Shown: positions 1 through 8,436, counted from the stretch's first letter. The stretch is DNA of 64,000 nucleotides from Streptococcus oralis (GCF_016028255.1 NZ_CP065707.1:945001-1009000), one strand, 5' to 3'. The notes: generated by a model from the sequence alone, not told the origin. Numbers and translations: made by a program.

Positions 1-671
1 CAGAGCACAAACTTAGAGGAGAACTCCAAGAAGAAAACGGTCAGTACAAGGTGACTGTGATTGGTAAATCTGCCCATGGTGCTATGCCTGCTTCAGGTGT
101 CAATGGAGCTACTTACCTAGCATTCTTCCTCAGTCAGTTTGACTTTGCTGGGCCTGCAAAAGACTACCTTGACATCGCTGGTAAGATTCTCTTGAATGAC
201 CATGAAGGTGAAAATCTCAAGGTTGCTCATGTTGATGAAAAGATGGGTGCCCTTTCTATGAATGCGGGTGTCTTCCGCTTCGATGAAACAAGTGCTGACA
301 ATACCATTGCCCTCAACTTCCGTTATCCAAAAGGAACAAGTCCAGAACAAATCAAGTCAATCCTTGAAAACTTACCAGTTGCTTCTGTTAGCCTTTCTGA
401 ACACGGTCATACCCCTCACTATGTACCAATGGAAGATCCACTCGTTCAAACCTTGTTGAATGTTTATGAAAAACAAACTGGTCTCCAAGGTCACGAGCAA
501 GTCATCGGTGGTGGTACCTTTGGTCGCTTGCTGGAACGTGGAGTTGCCTACGGTGCCATGTTCCTAGACTCTATTGACACCATGCACCAAGCTAATGAAT
601 TTATCGCCTTGGACGATCTCTTCCGAGCAGCAGCAATCTATGCAGAAGCTATCTATGAATTAATCAAATAA
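1..671 (+). CDS. pepV: Dipeptidase PepV, 3' part
   Basis: This is the C-terminal part of a metallo-dipeptidase of the PepV/M20 family, a cytosolic Zn enzyme that removes N-terminal residues from dipeptides and some tripeptides. The frame is open from the left window edge (first full codon at base 3), so the start lies outside. The visible part carries the lid-domain motif SAHGAMP, the glycine-rich GGGTFGR segment and the late DTMHQANE motif, whose His is the expected zinc ligand. No terminator separates it from the downstream glycosylase-like gene 53 bp away. The family call is strong. Confidence 0.9.
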   Translation, partial: EHKLRGELQEENGQYKVTVIGKSAHGAMPASGVNGATYLAFFLSQFDFAGPAKDYLDIAGKILLNDHEGENLKVAHVDEKMGALSMNAGVFRFDETSADNTIALNFRYPKGTSPEQIKSILENLPVASVSLSEHGHTPHYVPMEDPLVQTLLNVYEKQTGLQGHEQVIGGGTFGRLLERGVAYGAMFLDSIDTMHQANEFIALDDLFRAAAIYAEAIYELIK

Positions 672-724
672 AACGATAGAAGTCTGAGATTGTATGCTTG
701 GACTTCTTTTTGGAGGGAAAACAG

Positions 725-1309
725 ATGTCTCAAATCGAAAGAATCAAGCAAGCCATTATGGCGGATCCGCAAAATACCAGCTATACAGAACGTGGAATCG
801 AACCTCTCTTTGCGGCGCCAAAAACTGCCCGCATCAATATTGTCGGTCAGGCTCCTGGGCTTAAAACGCAAGAAGCTGGGATTTATTGGAAGGATAAGAG
901 TGGCGATCGCTTGCGTGAGTGGCTAGGTGTGGATGAAGACACCTTTTACAATTCGGGCTTGTTTGCAGTTATTCCCATAGACTTTTATTTCCCAGGACAT
1001 GGAAAATCGGGCGACCTTCCACCCCGTAAAGGCTTTGCCGAAAAATGGCACCCACAACTCCTCAAGGAATGTCCAAATATTGAATTGACCCTTTTGATTG
1101 GCCAGTATGCCCAAGCCTACTATTTACATGAGAAAATCAGTGGCAAGGTAACAGAGCGGGTAAAACACTACAAAGACTATTTGCCAGAATATTTTCCTCT
1201 AGTTCACCCTTCTCCTCGTAATCAAATCTGGATGGCTAAGAATCCTTGGTTTGAGTCAGAAGTGGTGCCAGAGTTGCAAGCATTGGTACAAAAGATTATT
1301 CATCAATAA
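725..1309 (+). CDS. Uracil-DNA glycosylase superfamily protein
   Basis: A 195-residue cytosolic protein of the uracil-DNA glycosylase superfamily, expected to excise uracil or related bases. The VGQAPG motif near residue 40 matches the catalytic-loop G-x-x-PG pattern and HPSPRN near residue 160 matches the DNA-intercalation motif. The ATG at 725 is chosen over an upstream in-frame start at 698 because GGAGGG sits 6 nt before it. I see no four-cysteine iron-sulfur pattern of the kind found in family 4/5 enzymes, so the exact family and substrate are uncertain. It is followed by a deacylase gene 12 bp downstream, probably in one operon. Confidence 0.75.
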   Translation: MSQIERIKQAIMADPQNTSYTERGIEPLFAAPKTARINIVGQAPGLKTQEAGIYWKDKSGDRLREWLGVDEDTFYNSGLFAVIPIDFYFPGHGKSGDLPPRKGFAEKWHPQLLKECPNIELTLLIGQYAQAYYLHEKISGKVTERVKHYKDYLPEYFPLVHPSPRNQIWMAKNPWFESEVVPELQALVQKIIHQ

Positions 1310-1321
1310 AGGAGAAAAACT

Positions 1322-1813
1322 ATGGACGCTTATCAACAAGTAGCTAATACCTTGCAAGAGTTGGGAATCACCTTTGATGTGGTGGAGCACCCACCTGTAT
1401 TTACGACAGAGCAGGCAGATAGCTATATTGAAGGAATGGAAGGAGTCCGGACTAAGTCCATGTTTTTGACCGATAGGAAGAAAACCCAGTACTATCTACT
1501 CATAATGGATGACAAGAAACGATTGGATATGGATGACTTTAAAGTTCAAGTGGGAGCTAATCGGATTCGCATGGCTTCAGCAGATTCTTTGGCTGAGAAA
1601 ATGAACCTGTCAGCAGGGACGGTGTCACCTTTTGGTTTGTTGAATAATGCAGAAAAAGATATTCAGGTATACTTTGACAAAGATATTTTGTCAGAAGAGA
1701 TCATGACTTTCCATCCCAATACCAATGAAAAGACTATTTTTATTAAAACCCAAGACTTGTTCCGATTTTTAGAGTCGATTGGATTTACCTATGGGGTTTT
1801 AATCTTGCCTTAA
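1322..1813 (+). CDS. YbaK/ProXp-family aminoacyl-tRNA deacylase
   Basis: A 163-residue stand-alone YbaK/ProRS-editing-domain protein of the PrdX/ProXp-ala type, which hydrolyses mischarged tRNA (classically Ala-tRNA-Pro) in trans. Family features seen are the N-terminal EHPPVFTTEQAD segment, the KSMFLTDRKKTQYYLLIMD strand and the late GTVSPFGLLN motif. The length fits single-domain members. An AAGGAG ribosome site lies just before the ATG. The exact tRNA substrate cannot be read from the sequence. It is spaced closely between the glycosylase-like gene and a rhodanese gene. Confidence 0.8.
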   Translation: MDAYQQVANTLQELGITFDVVEHPPVFTTEQADSYIEGMEGVRTKSMFLTDRKKTQYYLLIMDDKKRLDMDDFKVQVGANRIRMASADSLAEKMNLSAGTVSPFGLLNNAEKDIQVYFDKDILSEEIMTFHPNTNEKTIFIKTQDLFRFLESIGFTYGVLILP

Positions 1814-1831
1814 TGGCATCAAAAAGAAGAA

Positions 1832-2122
1832 ATGATGAAAGAAATAGCCTTCGACGCATTTTACCAGCTCTATCAGAAAGAGTCCCTTTCAGTCTTAGAT
1901 GTGAGAGAAGTAGAAGAGTTCGAGCCGCTTCATTTAGAAGGTGCTCAGAATCTACCACTTAGTCAATTAGCTGATATCTATGATCAATTGGACAAGGACC
2001 TCTTGCATTATGTCATTTGTAAATCTGGGATGAGATCAGCGCGTGCTTGTCAATTTCTAGCTGAACAGGGTTATGACGTTATCAATGTCCAAGGTGGAAT
2101 GACGGCCTTTGAAAATCTTTAA
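1832..2122 (+). CDS. Rhodanese-like sulfurtransferase
   Basis: A 96-residue single-domain rhodanese. The active-site loop CKSGMRS places the catalytic cysteine at residue 63, so a persulfide-forming enzyme is expected; the donor and acceptor are unknown. The N-terminal LDVREVEEFEPLHLEGAQNLPL block is the usual rhodanese signature. Two ATG codons occur in tandem (1832 and 1835) behind a weak AGAAGA site, so the start is uncertain by one codon. It is the last gene of the short run starting with the glycosylase-like gene and is followed by a terminator-like hairpin. Confidence 0.85.
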   Translation: MMKEIAFDAFYQLYQKESLSVLDVREVEEFEPLHLEGAQNLPLSQLADIYDQLDKDLLHYVICKSGMRSARACQFLAEQGYDVINVQGGMTAFENL

Positions 2123-2130
2123 AATTTTGC

Positions 2131-2175
2131 ATTTCTCTTACTTGGTGTGGACTAGGTAGGAGAAATTTGTTTTTA
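2131..2175 (+). terminator. Probable intrinsic terminator after rhodanese gene
   Basis: ATTTCTC (2131-2137) pairs with GAGAAAT (2160-2166), with a weaker inner stem, and TTTGTTTTT follows. It separates the rhodanese gene from the brnQ promoter. Confidence 0.6.
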
Positions 2176-2249
2176 GATAATTCTTATTTTTAAAAATATT
2201 GAAAACATTCAATGATTAATTTTGGATACTTTTTTCAGAGTCTTAATCA

Positions 2250-2258
2250 TGGTATACT
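2250..2258 (+). promoter_or_regulatory. Extended -10 promoter for brnQ
   Basis: TGGTATACT is an extended -10 element 35 bp before the chosen brnQ start. No good -35 hexamer is present, which is common with TGn promoters in this genus. Confidence 0.55.
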
Positions 2259-2292
2259 AGGTCAGTATTTTAGAAATATGAAGGAGATTTTT

Positions 2293-3618
2293 ATGGCTAA
2301 AAAAGGTGCCCTAACAGGCTTGCTCCTGTTTGGAATATTTTTTGGTGCGGGAAACTTGATTTTTCCACCTTCTCTAGGTGCCCTATCTGGAGAACAGTTT
2401 CTTCCTGCCATCGCAGGTTTTGTCTTTTCAGGTGTCGGTATTGCCGTCTTGACACTTATTATTGGAACTCTAAACCCTAAAGGATACATTCACGAGATTT
2501 CTAAGAAAATCTCACCTTGGTTTGCAACGCTTTATCTTGCAGTTCTCTATCTATCGATTGGTCCCTTCTTTGCTATTCCGCGTACAGCTACAACAGCTTA
2601 CGAAGTTGGGATTAGCCCCCTCTTGTCTGAAGCAAATAAAGGTCTAGGATTGATTATCTTTACTGTGCTGTATTTTGCAACAGCCTATCTGATTTCACTC
2701 AATCCATCAAAGATTTTGGATCGAATCGGACGTATCTTAACGCCAGTTTTTGCCTTGTTGATCGTTATCTTGGTTGTACTAGGTGCCTTCAAATATGGTG
2801 GAACAAGCCCTCAAGCGGCTTCAGATGCTTATCAAGCTTCTGCCTTTGGTACAGGTTTCCTAGAAGGGTATAACACCTTAGATGCCCTTGCCTCAGTGGC
2901 CTTCAGCGTAATCGCTGTTCAAACCTTGAAACAACTTGGATTCTCCAGTAAGAAAGAATACATTTCAACTATTTGGGTGGTTGGTATCGTTGTAGCTCTT
3001 GCCTTTAGCGCTCTTTACATTGGTTTAGGTTTCCTTGGAAATCATTTCCCAGTACCAGCAGAAGCGATGAAGGGTGGAACACCAGGTGTTTATATCTTGT
3101 CACAAGCAACTCAGGAAATCTTTGGTTCAACAGCTCAACTCTTCCTTGCTGTTATGGTAACTGTAACCTGCTTCACAACGACAGTTGGCTTGATTGTGTC
3201 GACAGCCGAGTTCTTTAACGGTCGTTTCCCACAAATCAGCTACAAGGTCTATGCCACTGCCTTTACCTTGATTGGGTTTGCTATTGCAAATCTTGGTCTT
3301 GATGCAATCATTAAGTATTCAGTGCCAGTACTGGTAATCTTGTACCCAATCACCATCGCCATTGTGATGATCGTGATTGTTAATAAGTTTGTTACTCTAT
3401 CAAAACCGGGCATGCAGTTAACAATTGCAGTCGTTACAGCTATTGCTCTTGCAAGCGTCCTTGGCAGTTCCTTTAAGATTGAGTTTCTAGCAAATCTCGT
3501 CAATGCTCTTCCGTTTGCAGCTGCCTCTCTACCATGGTTGGTGCCAGCTATTATTGGAATTTTGCTTTCCTTGGTTTTACCAAACAAGCAAGAAAGCGAT
3601 GTTTTTGAAATGGAATAA
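2293..3618 (+). CDS. brnQ: Branched-chain amino acid carrier BrnQ
   Basis: A 441-residue polytopic membrane protein of the LIVCS family, a cation-coupled importer of leucine, isoleucine and valine. About 12 hydrophobic segments are visible and the N-terminal LFGIFFGAGNLIFPP motif is diagnostic. The start at 2293 is preferred over an upstream in-frame ATG at 2212 because AAGGAG lies 7 nt upstream and the family begins right before the first helix. It stands alone between a terminator and a convergent lipoprotein gene. Members of this family are often CodY targets, but I found only weak (four-mismatch) matches to the CodY box upstream. Confidence 0.92.
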   Translation: MAKKGALTGLLLFGIFFGAGNLIFPPSLGALSGEQFLPAIAGFVFSGVGIAVLTLIIGTLNPKGYIHEISKKISPWFATLYLAVLYLSIGPFFAIPRTATTAYEVGISPLLSEANKGLGLIIFTVLYFATAYLISLNPSKILDRIGRILTPVFALLIVILVVLGAFKYGGTSPQAASDAYQASAFGTGFLEGYNTLDALASVAFSVIAVQTLKQLGFSSKKEYISTIWVVGIVVALAFSALYIGLGFLGNHFPVPAEAMKGGTPGVYILSQATQEIFGSTAQLFLAVMVTVTCFTTTVGLIVSTAEFFNGRFPQISYKVYATAFTLIGFAIANLGLDAIIKYSVPVLVILYPITIAIVMIVIVNKFVTLSKPGMQLTIAVVTAIALASVLGSSFKIEFLANLVNALPFAAASLPWLVPAIIGILLSLVLPNKQESDVFEME

Positions 3619-3649
3619 AAAAATCCTTGGCTTGAGCCAAGGATTTTTG
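3619..3649. terminator. Bidirectional terminator between brnQ and lipoprotein gene
   Basis: A perfect stem AAATCCTTGGCT / AGCCAAGGATTT with flanking A and T runs works for both convergent genes. Confidence 0.85.
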
Positions 3650-3669
3650 CCTATATTAACTTTGGAGGA

Positions 3670-4221
3670 TTAGTTAGTTTCTTCAGTAAATCCCATTGTC
3701 TCTAGTCCATTTTTAGAGATTGAGAAACTGACACGATTTCCAATACCAGGATATTCTTCAGGGAGTGCTTTTCTAAGTTCGTCAAGGCTTGCAGTTGAGA
3801 AATCAACTTCGAGATCTTGAACAACTTTTCCATCTTTGATTTCAATGGTTTGTTTAACACCTTTTAGCCCGTAATAACCTTTATAGGTATCCTCGAGTGT
3901 ACTCTTGACCTCTTCTGGAGTTGCACCAAGGATTTCAGGATCTGCAACATTCTGAGCGGTTTGCTTGGTAACATTGTCGCCTTCTACAGTATAAACCAAG
4001 GTAGAAGTGATTCCAGGATTGCTTTTGTTGACAAAAGTATGTGTCTTGGCTGTTTCTTTCTTCTCAGAAGATTGCTCAGTGCTTTGTTTGCTCTCACTTG
4101 ACTGAGTTGTTGTGTCTTCTTTAGAACTGCTGTTTGCAGGTGTTGATGCTTGTTTGGAACATCCGAGCAGGAGGACAAGTGAAGCCACAAGGGCTAGTGA
4201 TACTTTAAAGTATGATTTCAT
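3670..4221 (-). CDS. DUF1307 (YehR-like) lipoprotein
   Basis: A 183-residue lipoprotein: a short hydrophobic signal followed by the lipobox LLLGC (Cys 21), then a low-complexity Ser/Thr/Glu/Lys linker to about residue 60, then a YehR/DUF1307 domain containing the LEDTYKGYYGLKGVK-like segment. Function is unknown for the family; it is expected on the outer face of the membrane. It has its own promoter, divergent from the M42 peptidase gene, and an AAAGGAAAG ribosome site. Confidence 0.82.
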   Translation of the reverse strand: MKSYFKVSLALVASLVLLLGCSKQASTPANSSSKEDTTTQSSESKQSTEQSSEKKETAKTHTFVNKSNPGITSTLVYTVEGDNVTKQTAQNVADPEILGATPEEVKSTLEDTYKGYYGLKGVKQTIEIKDGKVVQDLEVDFSTASLDELRKALPEEYPGIGNRVSFSISKNGLETMGFTEETN

Positions 4222-4256
4222 ATCTATTACTTTCCTTTCATAATCAAAGTATTTGT

Positions 4257-4285
4257 ATTATAACATGGATCTATAGTGAAAGCAA
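4257..4285 (-). promoter_or_regulatory. Promoter of the DUF1307 lipoprotein gene
   Basis: On the minus strand TTGCTT, a 17-bp spacer, and TATAAT preceded by TGT form a near-consensus extended promoter. Confidence 0.75.
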
Positions 4286-4331
4286 CTAAACACAGTTTTT
4301 CTCCTTTTGAGAAGGAGTCTGACTAGAAAAA

Positions 4332-4340
4332 TGTTATAAT
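4332..4340 (+). promoter_or_regulatory. Extended -10 promoter of the M42 peptidase gene
   Basis: TGTTATAAT lies 20 bp before the ATG at 4360. A TTGAGA upstream is 22 bp away, too far for a standard -35. Confidence 0.65.
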
Positions 4341-4359
4341 GGTAGGAAGAGGTGAAGAA

Positions 4360-5397
4360 ATGAATCAAACTGTAAACTATATCAAAGAATTAACCGCTAT
4401 TGCATCTCCGACGGGTTTTACTCGTGAGATTTCAGACTATCTAGTCCATACTTTAGAGAAACTTGGCTACCAGCCAGTTCGTACAGCCAAGGGTGGTGTC
4501 AATGTGACCATTAAAGGTCAAAATGATGACCAACAGCGCTATGTGACTGCCCATGTGGATACGCTGGGTGCTATTGTTCGTGCAGTCAAACCGGATGGCC
4601 GTCTCAAATTAGATCGTATCGGTGGTTTCCCTTGGAACATGATTGAAGGGGAGAACTGTACGGTTCATGTGGCTAGCACAGGTCAAAAGGTATCTGGAAC
4701 CATCCTCATTCACCAGACTTCTTGTCATGTCTACAAGGATGCAGGAACTGCAGAACGCACACAGGACAATATAGAAGTGCGTTTGGACGAAAAAGTAACC
4801 AATGAAAAGGAAACGCGCGCCTTGGGCATCGAGGTTGGCGACTTTATCAGTTTTGACCCGCGAACTGTCGTGACAGAGACTGGTTTTATCAAGTCTCGTC
4901 ACTTGGATGACAAGGTCAGCGCAGCAATTTTGCTCAATCTTCTTCGTGTTTATAAGGAAGAGGGGATTGCATTGCCAGTAACAACTCATTTTGCTTTTTC
5001 AGTCTTCGAAGAGGTGGGCCACGGTGCTAACTCCAATATTCCAACTCAAGTGGTGGAATATCTAGCTGTAGATATGGGAGCTATGGGCGATGACCAGCAG
5101 ACGGATGAGTATACAGTGTCTATCTGTGTCAAGGACGCTTCAGGTCCCTATCACTATGACTTCCGTCAACACTTGGTAGCTTTGGCGAAGGAGCAAGATA
5201 TTCCATTTAAGCTCGACATCTATCCATTTTACGGATCGGACGCTTCGGCAGCTATGTCAGCAGGAGCAGAGGTCAAACACGCCCTCCTTGGAGCTGGTAT
5301 TGAATCCAGTCACTCTTACGAACGAACACACATTGATTCTGTCGTGGCGACTGAGCGTATGGTCGATGCTTATCTCAAGAGCACCTTGGTAGACTAA
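4360..5397 (+). CDS. M42 family aminopeptidase
   Basis: A 345-residue co-catalytic metallo-aminopeptidase of the M42 (PepA/glutamyl-aminopeptidase, FrvX) family, cytosolic and usually a tetrahedral dodecamer. Seen: the metal-site segment VTAHVDTLGA, the bridging-Asp block SRHLDDKVSAA, the catalytic FSVFEEVGHGAN and the C-terminal GIESSHSYERTH metal-ligand block. The ATG at 4360 is preferred because the upstream alternative at 4339 overlaps the -10 box; a weak purine-rich site precedes it. The HIT gene follows 1 bp after the stop. Substrate preference (acidic or neutral residues) is not decidable here. Confidence 0.9.
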   Translation: MNQTVNYIKELTAIASPTGFTREISDYLVHTLEKLGYQPVRTAKGGVNVTIKGQNDDQQRYVTAHVDTLGAIVRAVKPDGRLKLDRIGGFPWNMIEGENCTVHVASTGQKVSGTILIHQTSCHVYKDAGTAERTQDNIEVRLDEKVTNEKETRALGIEVGDFISFDPRTVVTETGFIKSRHLDDKVSAAILLNLLRVYKEEGIALPVTTHFAFSVFEEVGHGANSNIPTQVVEYLAVDMGAMGDDQQTDEYTVSICVKDASGPYHYDFRQHLVALAKEQDIPFKLDIYPFYGSDASAAMSAGAEVKHALLGAGIESSHSYERTHIDSVVATERMVDAYLKSTLVD

Positions 5398-5398
5398 T

Positions 5399-5860
5399 AT
5401 GTGCTTGATTTGTCAAAGAATTGAATGGATCAAGGCAGGGGAAAATCCCTACTTTGTAAAAGAACTAGAGACAGGCTATGTTGTTATTGGAGACCACCAA
5501 TACTTTAAGGGCTATACCTTGTTTTTAGCAAAAGAGCATGTCACAGAACTCCACCATATGGAGACTTCTGTAAAACTTCGTTTTCTAGAGGAAATGAGTT
5601 TGGTCCAAGAAGCTGTCGCCAAAACGTTTAAAGCTGAAAAGATGAATATTGAACTCCTAGGAAATGGAGATGCCCACGCTCACTGGCACCTCTTTCCAAG
5701 ACGATCAGGTGATATGAGGGGTCATGGATTGAATGGCCGTGGTCCAGTCTGGTGGGTGCCATGGGAAGAAATGGCGGCAGAAGATTGCCAAGTGAAATCC
5801 CATGAGTTGGAACAAATGATTAAAGCCTTATCCGATGAATTAGAGAAGCACTTGGTATAA
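5399..5860 (+). CDS. HIT family nucleotide hydrolase/transferase
   Basis: A 153-residue histidine-triad protein. The triad HAHWHLF places histidines at residues 93, 95 and 97, as in HIT enzymes that hydrolyse nucleoside phosphoramidates or dinucleoside polyphosphates. An N-terminal CLICQR pair of cysteines resembles the structural metal pair of some HIT proteins. It is translated 1 bp after the M42 peptidase stop and 14 bp before ldcB, so these three probably form one transcript. The substrate is unknown. Confidence 0.85.
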   Translation: MCLICQRIEWIKAGENPYFVKELETGYVVIGDHQYFKGYTLFLAKEHVTELHHMETSVKLRFLEEMSLVQEAVAKTFKAEKMNIELLGNGDAHAHWHLFPRRSGDMRGHGLNGRGPVWWVPWEEMAAEDCQVKSHELEQMIKALSDELEKHLV

Positions 5861-5874
5861 GAGAGGAAGAAAAA

Positions 5875-6591
5875 ATGAAAAAAAGATACATCGTTTTATC
5901 TGGTTTACTGGCAGTAACCCTAGCAGCATGTTCTCAAGAAAAACCTAAAAATGAAGACAGTGCTCAAAAGACGGAGCAAACTAGTCAACCTGAGGGAACT
6001 GTAGGGAGCAAATCTCAAGCCTCTAGTCAGAAAAAGGCAGAAGTTGTGAATAAGGGAGACCACTATAGTATACAAGGAAAATACGATGAAATCGTCGTAG
6101 CTAATAAGCACTATCCTTTGTCAAAAGACTACAATCCAGGAGAAAATCCAACAGCTAAAGCAGAGTTGCTGAAACTCATTGCAGCAATGCAAGCAGCTGG
6201 CTACCCAATCAGCGATCACTACAGCGGTTTTAGAAGTTATGAAACTCAAACCAAGCTTTATCAAGACTATGTGAATCAAGATGGTAAAGAAGAGGCAGAT
6301 CGCTACTCAGCTCGCCCTGGATACAGTGAACACCAAACAGGTCTTGCTTTTGATTTGATTGGGACTAATGGAGAATTGGTAACAGAAGAAAAAGCAGCTC
6401 AGTGGCTCTTGGACCACGCAGCTGACTATGGTTTTGTTGTTCGCTATCTCAAAGGCAAGGAAAAAGAGACTGGCTACATGGCGGAAGAATGGCATCTTCG
6501 CTACGTTGGAAAAGAAGCCAAAGAAATTGCTGCAAGTGGTCTTAGTTTGGAAGAATACTATGGCTTTGAAGGCGGAGATTATGTCGATTAA
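5875..6591 (+). CDS. ldcB: L,D-carboxypeptidase LdcB/DacB lipoprotein
   Basis: A 238-residue M15-family zinc carboxypeptidase that trims peptidoglycan tetrapeptides to tripeptides at the outer membrane face. It has a lipoprotein signal (LAAC, Cys 19), a Ser/Lys/Gln-rich linker to about residue 60, then the catalytic domain with SGFRSYETQ, the zinc motif SARPGYSEHQTGLAFDL (His and Asp ligands) and the EEWHLRYVG catalytic Glu and His ligand. Length and domain order match pneumococcal DacB/LdcB. A GAGAGGAAG ribosome site is present. Confidence 0.92.
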   Translation: MKKRYIVLSGLLAVTLAACSQEKPKNEDSAQKTEQTSQPEGTVGSKSQASSQKKAEVVNKGDHYSIQGKYDEIVVANKHYPLSKDYNPGENPTAKAELLKLIAAMQAAGYPISDHYSGFRSYETQTKLYQDYVNQDGKEEADRYSARPGYSEHQTGLAFDLIGTNGELVTEEKAAQWLLDHAADYGFVVRYLKGKEKETGYMAEEWHLRYVGKEAKEIAASGLSLEEYYGFEGGDYVD

Positions 6592-6607
6592 AAAAGAAAT
6601 TTTTCTC

Positions 6608-6635
6608 TTGCATTTTTAGATAAATAGTGTATAAT
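6608..6635 (+). promoter_or_regulatory. rplK-rplA promoter
   Basis: TTGCAT, a 16-bp spacer and TATAAT give a transcript starting near 6642, at the base of the hairpin GTATGC-GTAAA-GCATAC. Confidence 0.8.
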
Positions 6636-6658
6636 GGAAAGGTATGCGTAAAGCATAC

Positions 6659-6699
6659 TTGTGGGAGGTAAAAATCTCTAATTACCGCCAAAACCACAA
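6659..6699 (+). promoter_or_regulatory. L1-type ribosomal-protein leader motif before rplK
   Basis: TTGTGG (6659-6664) pairs with CCACAA (6694-6699), enclosing GGAG and an inner stem GGTAA/TTACC (6667-6671, 6682-6686). A two-helix hairpin with an asymmetric GGAG-type loop resembles the rRNA/mRNA site bound by protein L1. It sits just before the rplK ribosome site, so binding would repress the L11-L1 operon. A second related motif precedes rplA. Confidence 0.6.
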
Positions 6700-6713
6700 A
6701 GGAGGATTTAAAA

Positions 6714-7139
6714 ATGGCTAAAAAAGTCGAAAAACTTGTAAAATTGCAAATCCCTGCTGGTAAAGCTACACCAGCTCCACCAGTTGGACCTGCTCTTGGT
6801 CAAGCTGGTATCAACATCATGGGATTCACAAAAGAGTTCAACGCTCGTACAGCTGACCAAGCTGGTATGATCATTCCAGTTGTTATCTCAGTATACGAAG
6901 ACAAATCATTTACTTTCGTTACAAAAACACCACCAGCTGCTGTTCTTTTGAAAAAAGCTGCAGGTGTTGAAAAAGGATCAGGTACACCTAACAAAACTAA
7001 AGTTGCTACAGTTACTCGTGCACAAGTACAAGAAATTGCAGAAACTAAGATGCCAGATTTGAACGCAGCAAACATTGAGTCTGCAATGCGTATGATCGAA
7101 GGTACTGCTCGTTCTATGGGATTCACTGTTGTTGACTAA
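6714..7139 (+). CDS. rplK: 50S ribosomal protein L11
   Basis: The 141-residue L11 protein of the GTPase-associated centre, binding 23S rRNA. The N-terminal [21 protein letters not shown] and the [23 protein letters not shown] tail are characteristic and the length is standard. AAAGGAGG is an optimal ribosome site 6 nt upstream. Codon use is strongly biased (GCT, GTT, GAA, CGT), as expected for a highly expressed gene. It is cotranscribed with rplA. Confidence 0.98.
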   Translation: MAKKVEKLVKLQIPAGKATPAPPVGPALGQAGINIMGFTKEFNARTADQAGMIIPVVISVYEDKSFTFVTKTPPAAVLLKKAAGVEKGSGTPNKTKVATVTRAQVQEIAETKMPDLNAANIESAMRMIEGTARSMGFTVVD

Positions 7140-7183
7140 TCAATAACACCCCAATATAACCCGCAAGACTTCATCATTTCGAG

Positions 7184-7219
7184 AAGTGACGTGGGAGATG
7201 AAAATCGATTGAACCACTT
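7184..7219 (+). promoter_or_regulatory. Second L1-type motif between rplK and rplA
   Basis: GTGGGAG (7191-7197) and CCAC (7214-7217) form an outer stem, with an inner GAT-GAAA-ATC hairpin (7197-7206). The same GTGGGAG...CCAC layout occurs before rplK. It ends 19 nt before the rplA start codon. Confidence 0.55.
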
Positions 7220-7235
7220 ACAAGGAGAATAGAAA

Positions 7236-7925
7236 ATGGCTAAAAAAAGCAAACAACTTCGTACTGCTCTTGAGAAAATCGACAGCACAAAAGCATACAG
7301 TGTAGAAGAAGCTGTAGCACTTGCAAAAGAAACTAACTTTGCAAAATTTGACGCAACTGTAGAAGTTGCTTACAACTTGAACATCGACGTTAAAAAAGCT
7401 GACCAACAAATCCGTGGCGCAATGGTATTGCCAAACGGTACTGGTAAAACTTCACGCGTTCTTGTTTTTGCACGTGGTGCAAAAGCTGAAGAAGCAAAAG
7501 CTGCTGGTGCAGACTTCGTTGGTGAAGATGACCTTGTTGCGAAAATCAACGACGGTTGGTTGGACTTCGACGTAGTTATCGCTACACCTGACATGATGGC
7601 TCTTGTTGGACGTCTTGGACGTGTCCTTGGACCACGTAACTTGATGCCAAACCCTAAAACTGGTACTGTAACAATGGATGTTGCTAAAGCAGTTGAAGAG
7701 TCTAAAGGTGGTAAAATTACTTACCGTGCTGACCGTGCAGGTAACGTTCAAGCAATCATCGGTAAAGTATCATTTGAAGCTGAAAAATTGGTTGAAAACT
7801 TTAAAGCTTTCAACGAAACAATCCAAAAAGCAAAACCAGCTACAGCTAAAGGAACTTACGTAACAAACTTGACAATCACAACTACTCAAGGTGTTGGTAT
7901 CAAGGTTGACGTGAACTCACTTTAA
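7236..7925 (+). CDS. rplA: 50S ribosomal protein L1
   Basis: The 229-residue L1 protein of the ribosomal stalk, which also acts as translational repressor of its operon in many bacteria. The [30 protein letters not shown] signature is visible around residues 110-135 and the length is standard. ACAAGGAG precedes the ATG. Codon bias matches rplK. A second L1-like RNA hairpin immediately precedes it, consistent with autogenous control. Confidence 0.98.
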   Translation: MAKKSKQLRTALEKIDSTKAYSVEEAVALAKETNFAKFDATVEVAYNLNIDVKKADQQIRGAMVLPNGTGKTSRVLVFARGAKAEEAKAAGADFVGEDDLVAKINDGWLDFDVVIATPDMMALVGRLGRVLGPRNLMPNPKTGTVTMDVAKAVEESKGGKITYRADRAGNVQAIIGKVSFEAEKLVENFKAFNETIQKAKPATAKGTYVTNLTITTTQGVGIKVDVNSL

Positions 7926-7936
7926 TTAACTAGAAT

Positions 7937-7961
7937 CTCTGGCTTCGGTCAGAGTTTTTTT
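7937..7961 (+). terminator. Terminator after rplA
   Basis: CTCTGGC-TTCG-GTCAGAG with a UUCG tetraloop and seven following T residues. Confidence 0.92.
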
Positions 7962-7998
7962 ATTCAAATCTATCAACAAAGGATTGGAGGAAATAAAA

Positions 7999-8436
7999 GT
8001 GTTGAGAGAAGCTGTACAGGAGGATTTATTTGAGTTATTAAATCTCTACCTGTCCTTACATGAGAAAGAGCTCCCAGAAGATAACCTTCATTTGCAACAA
8101 GTATGGAGTGAGATGATTTCTGACCAGCGCCATCATGTTATCGTGAAGGAGGTGGAAGGAAGAATAGCCTCCTCCTGTATTTGTGTCATTATTCCCAATT
8201 TGACAAGAGGTGTGAGACCCTATGCTTTGATTGAAAATGTGGTGACTAGAGAAGAAGATAGAGGGAAGGGCTATGCAAGCGCCTGTCTTGAATATGCTAA
8301 ACAAATAGCTAAAGAAGAAAATTGTTATAAGATGATGCTCCTGACAGGTTCTAAAAATGAAAGTACTCAGAATTTTTATAAAGGAGCTGGTTATAATAGT
8401 GAAGATAAAACAGCCTATATTCAATGGTTGGATTAA
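7999..8436 (+). CDS. GNAT family N-acetyltransferase
   Basis: A 146-residue cytosolic acetyl-CoA-dependent acetyltransferase. The acetyl-CoA motif is RGKGYASACLEYA with the preceding beta strand LIENVVTREED, and the C-terminal part has the usual NFYKGAGY motif. The GTG at 7999 is chosen because GGAGG ends 8 nt upstream; a TTG at 7984 would overlap that site. The acceptor substrate is unknown. It stands alone between the rplA terminator and apt. Confidence 0.8.
   Translation: MLREAVQEDLFELLNLYLSLHEKELPEDNLHLQQVWSEMISDQRHHVIVKEVEGRIASSCICVIIPNLTRGVRPYALIENVVTREEDRGKGYASACLEYAKQIAKEENCYKMMLLTGSKNESTQNFYKGAGYNSEDKTAYIQWLD

Noticed and set aside
2180..2260. CodY site upstream of brnQ
   Set aside because: The best match has four mismatches to the consensus, no better than expected in AT-rich DNA.
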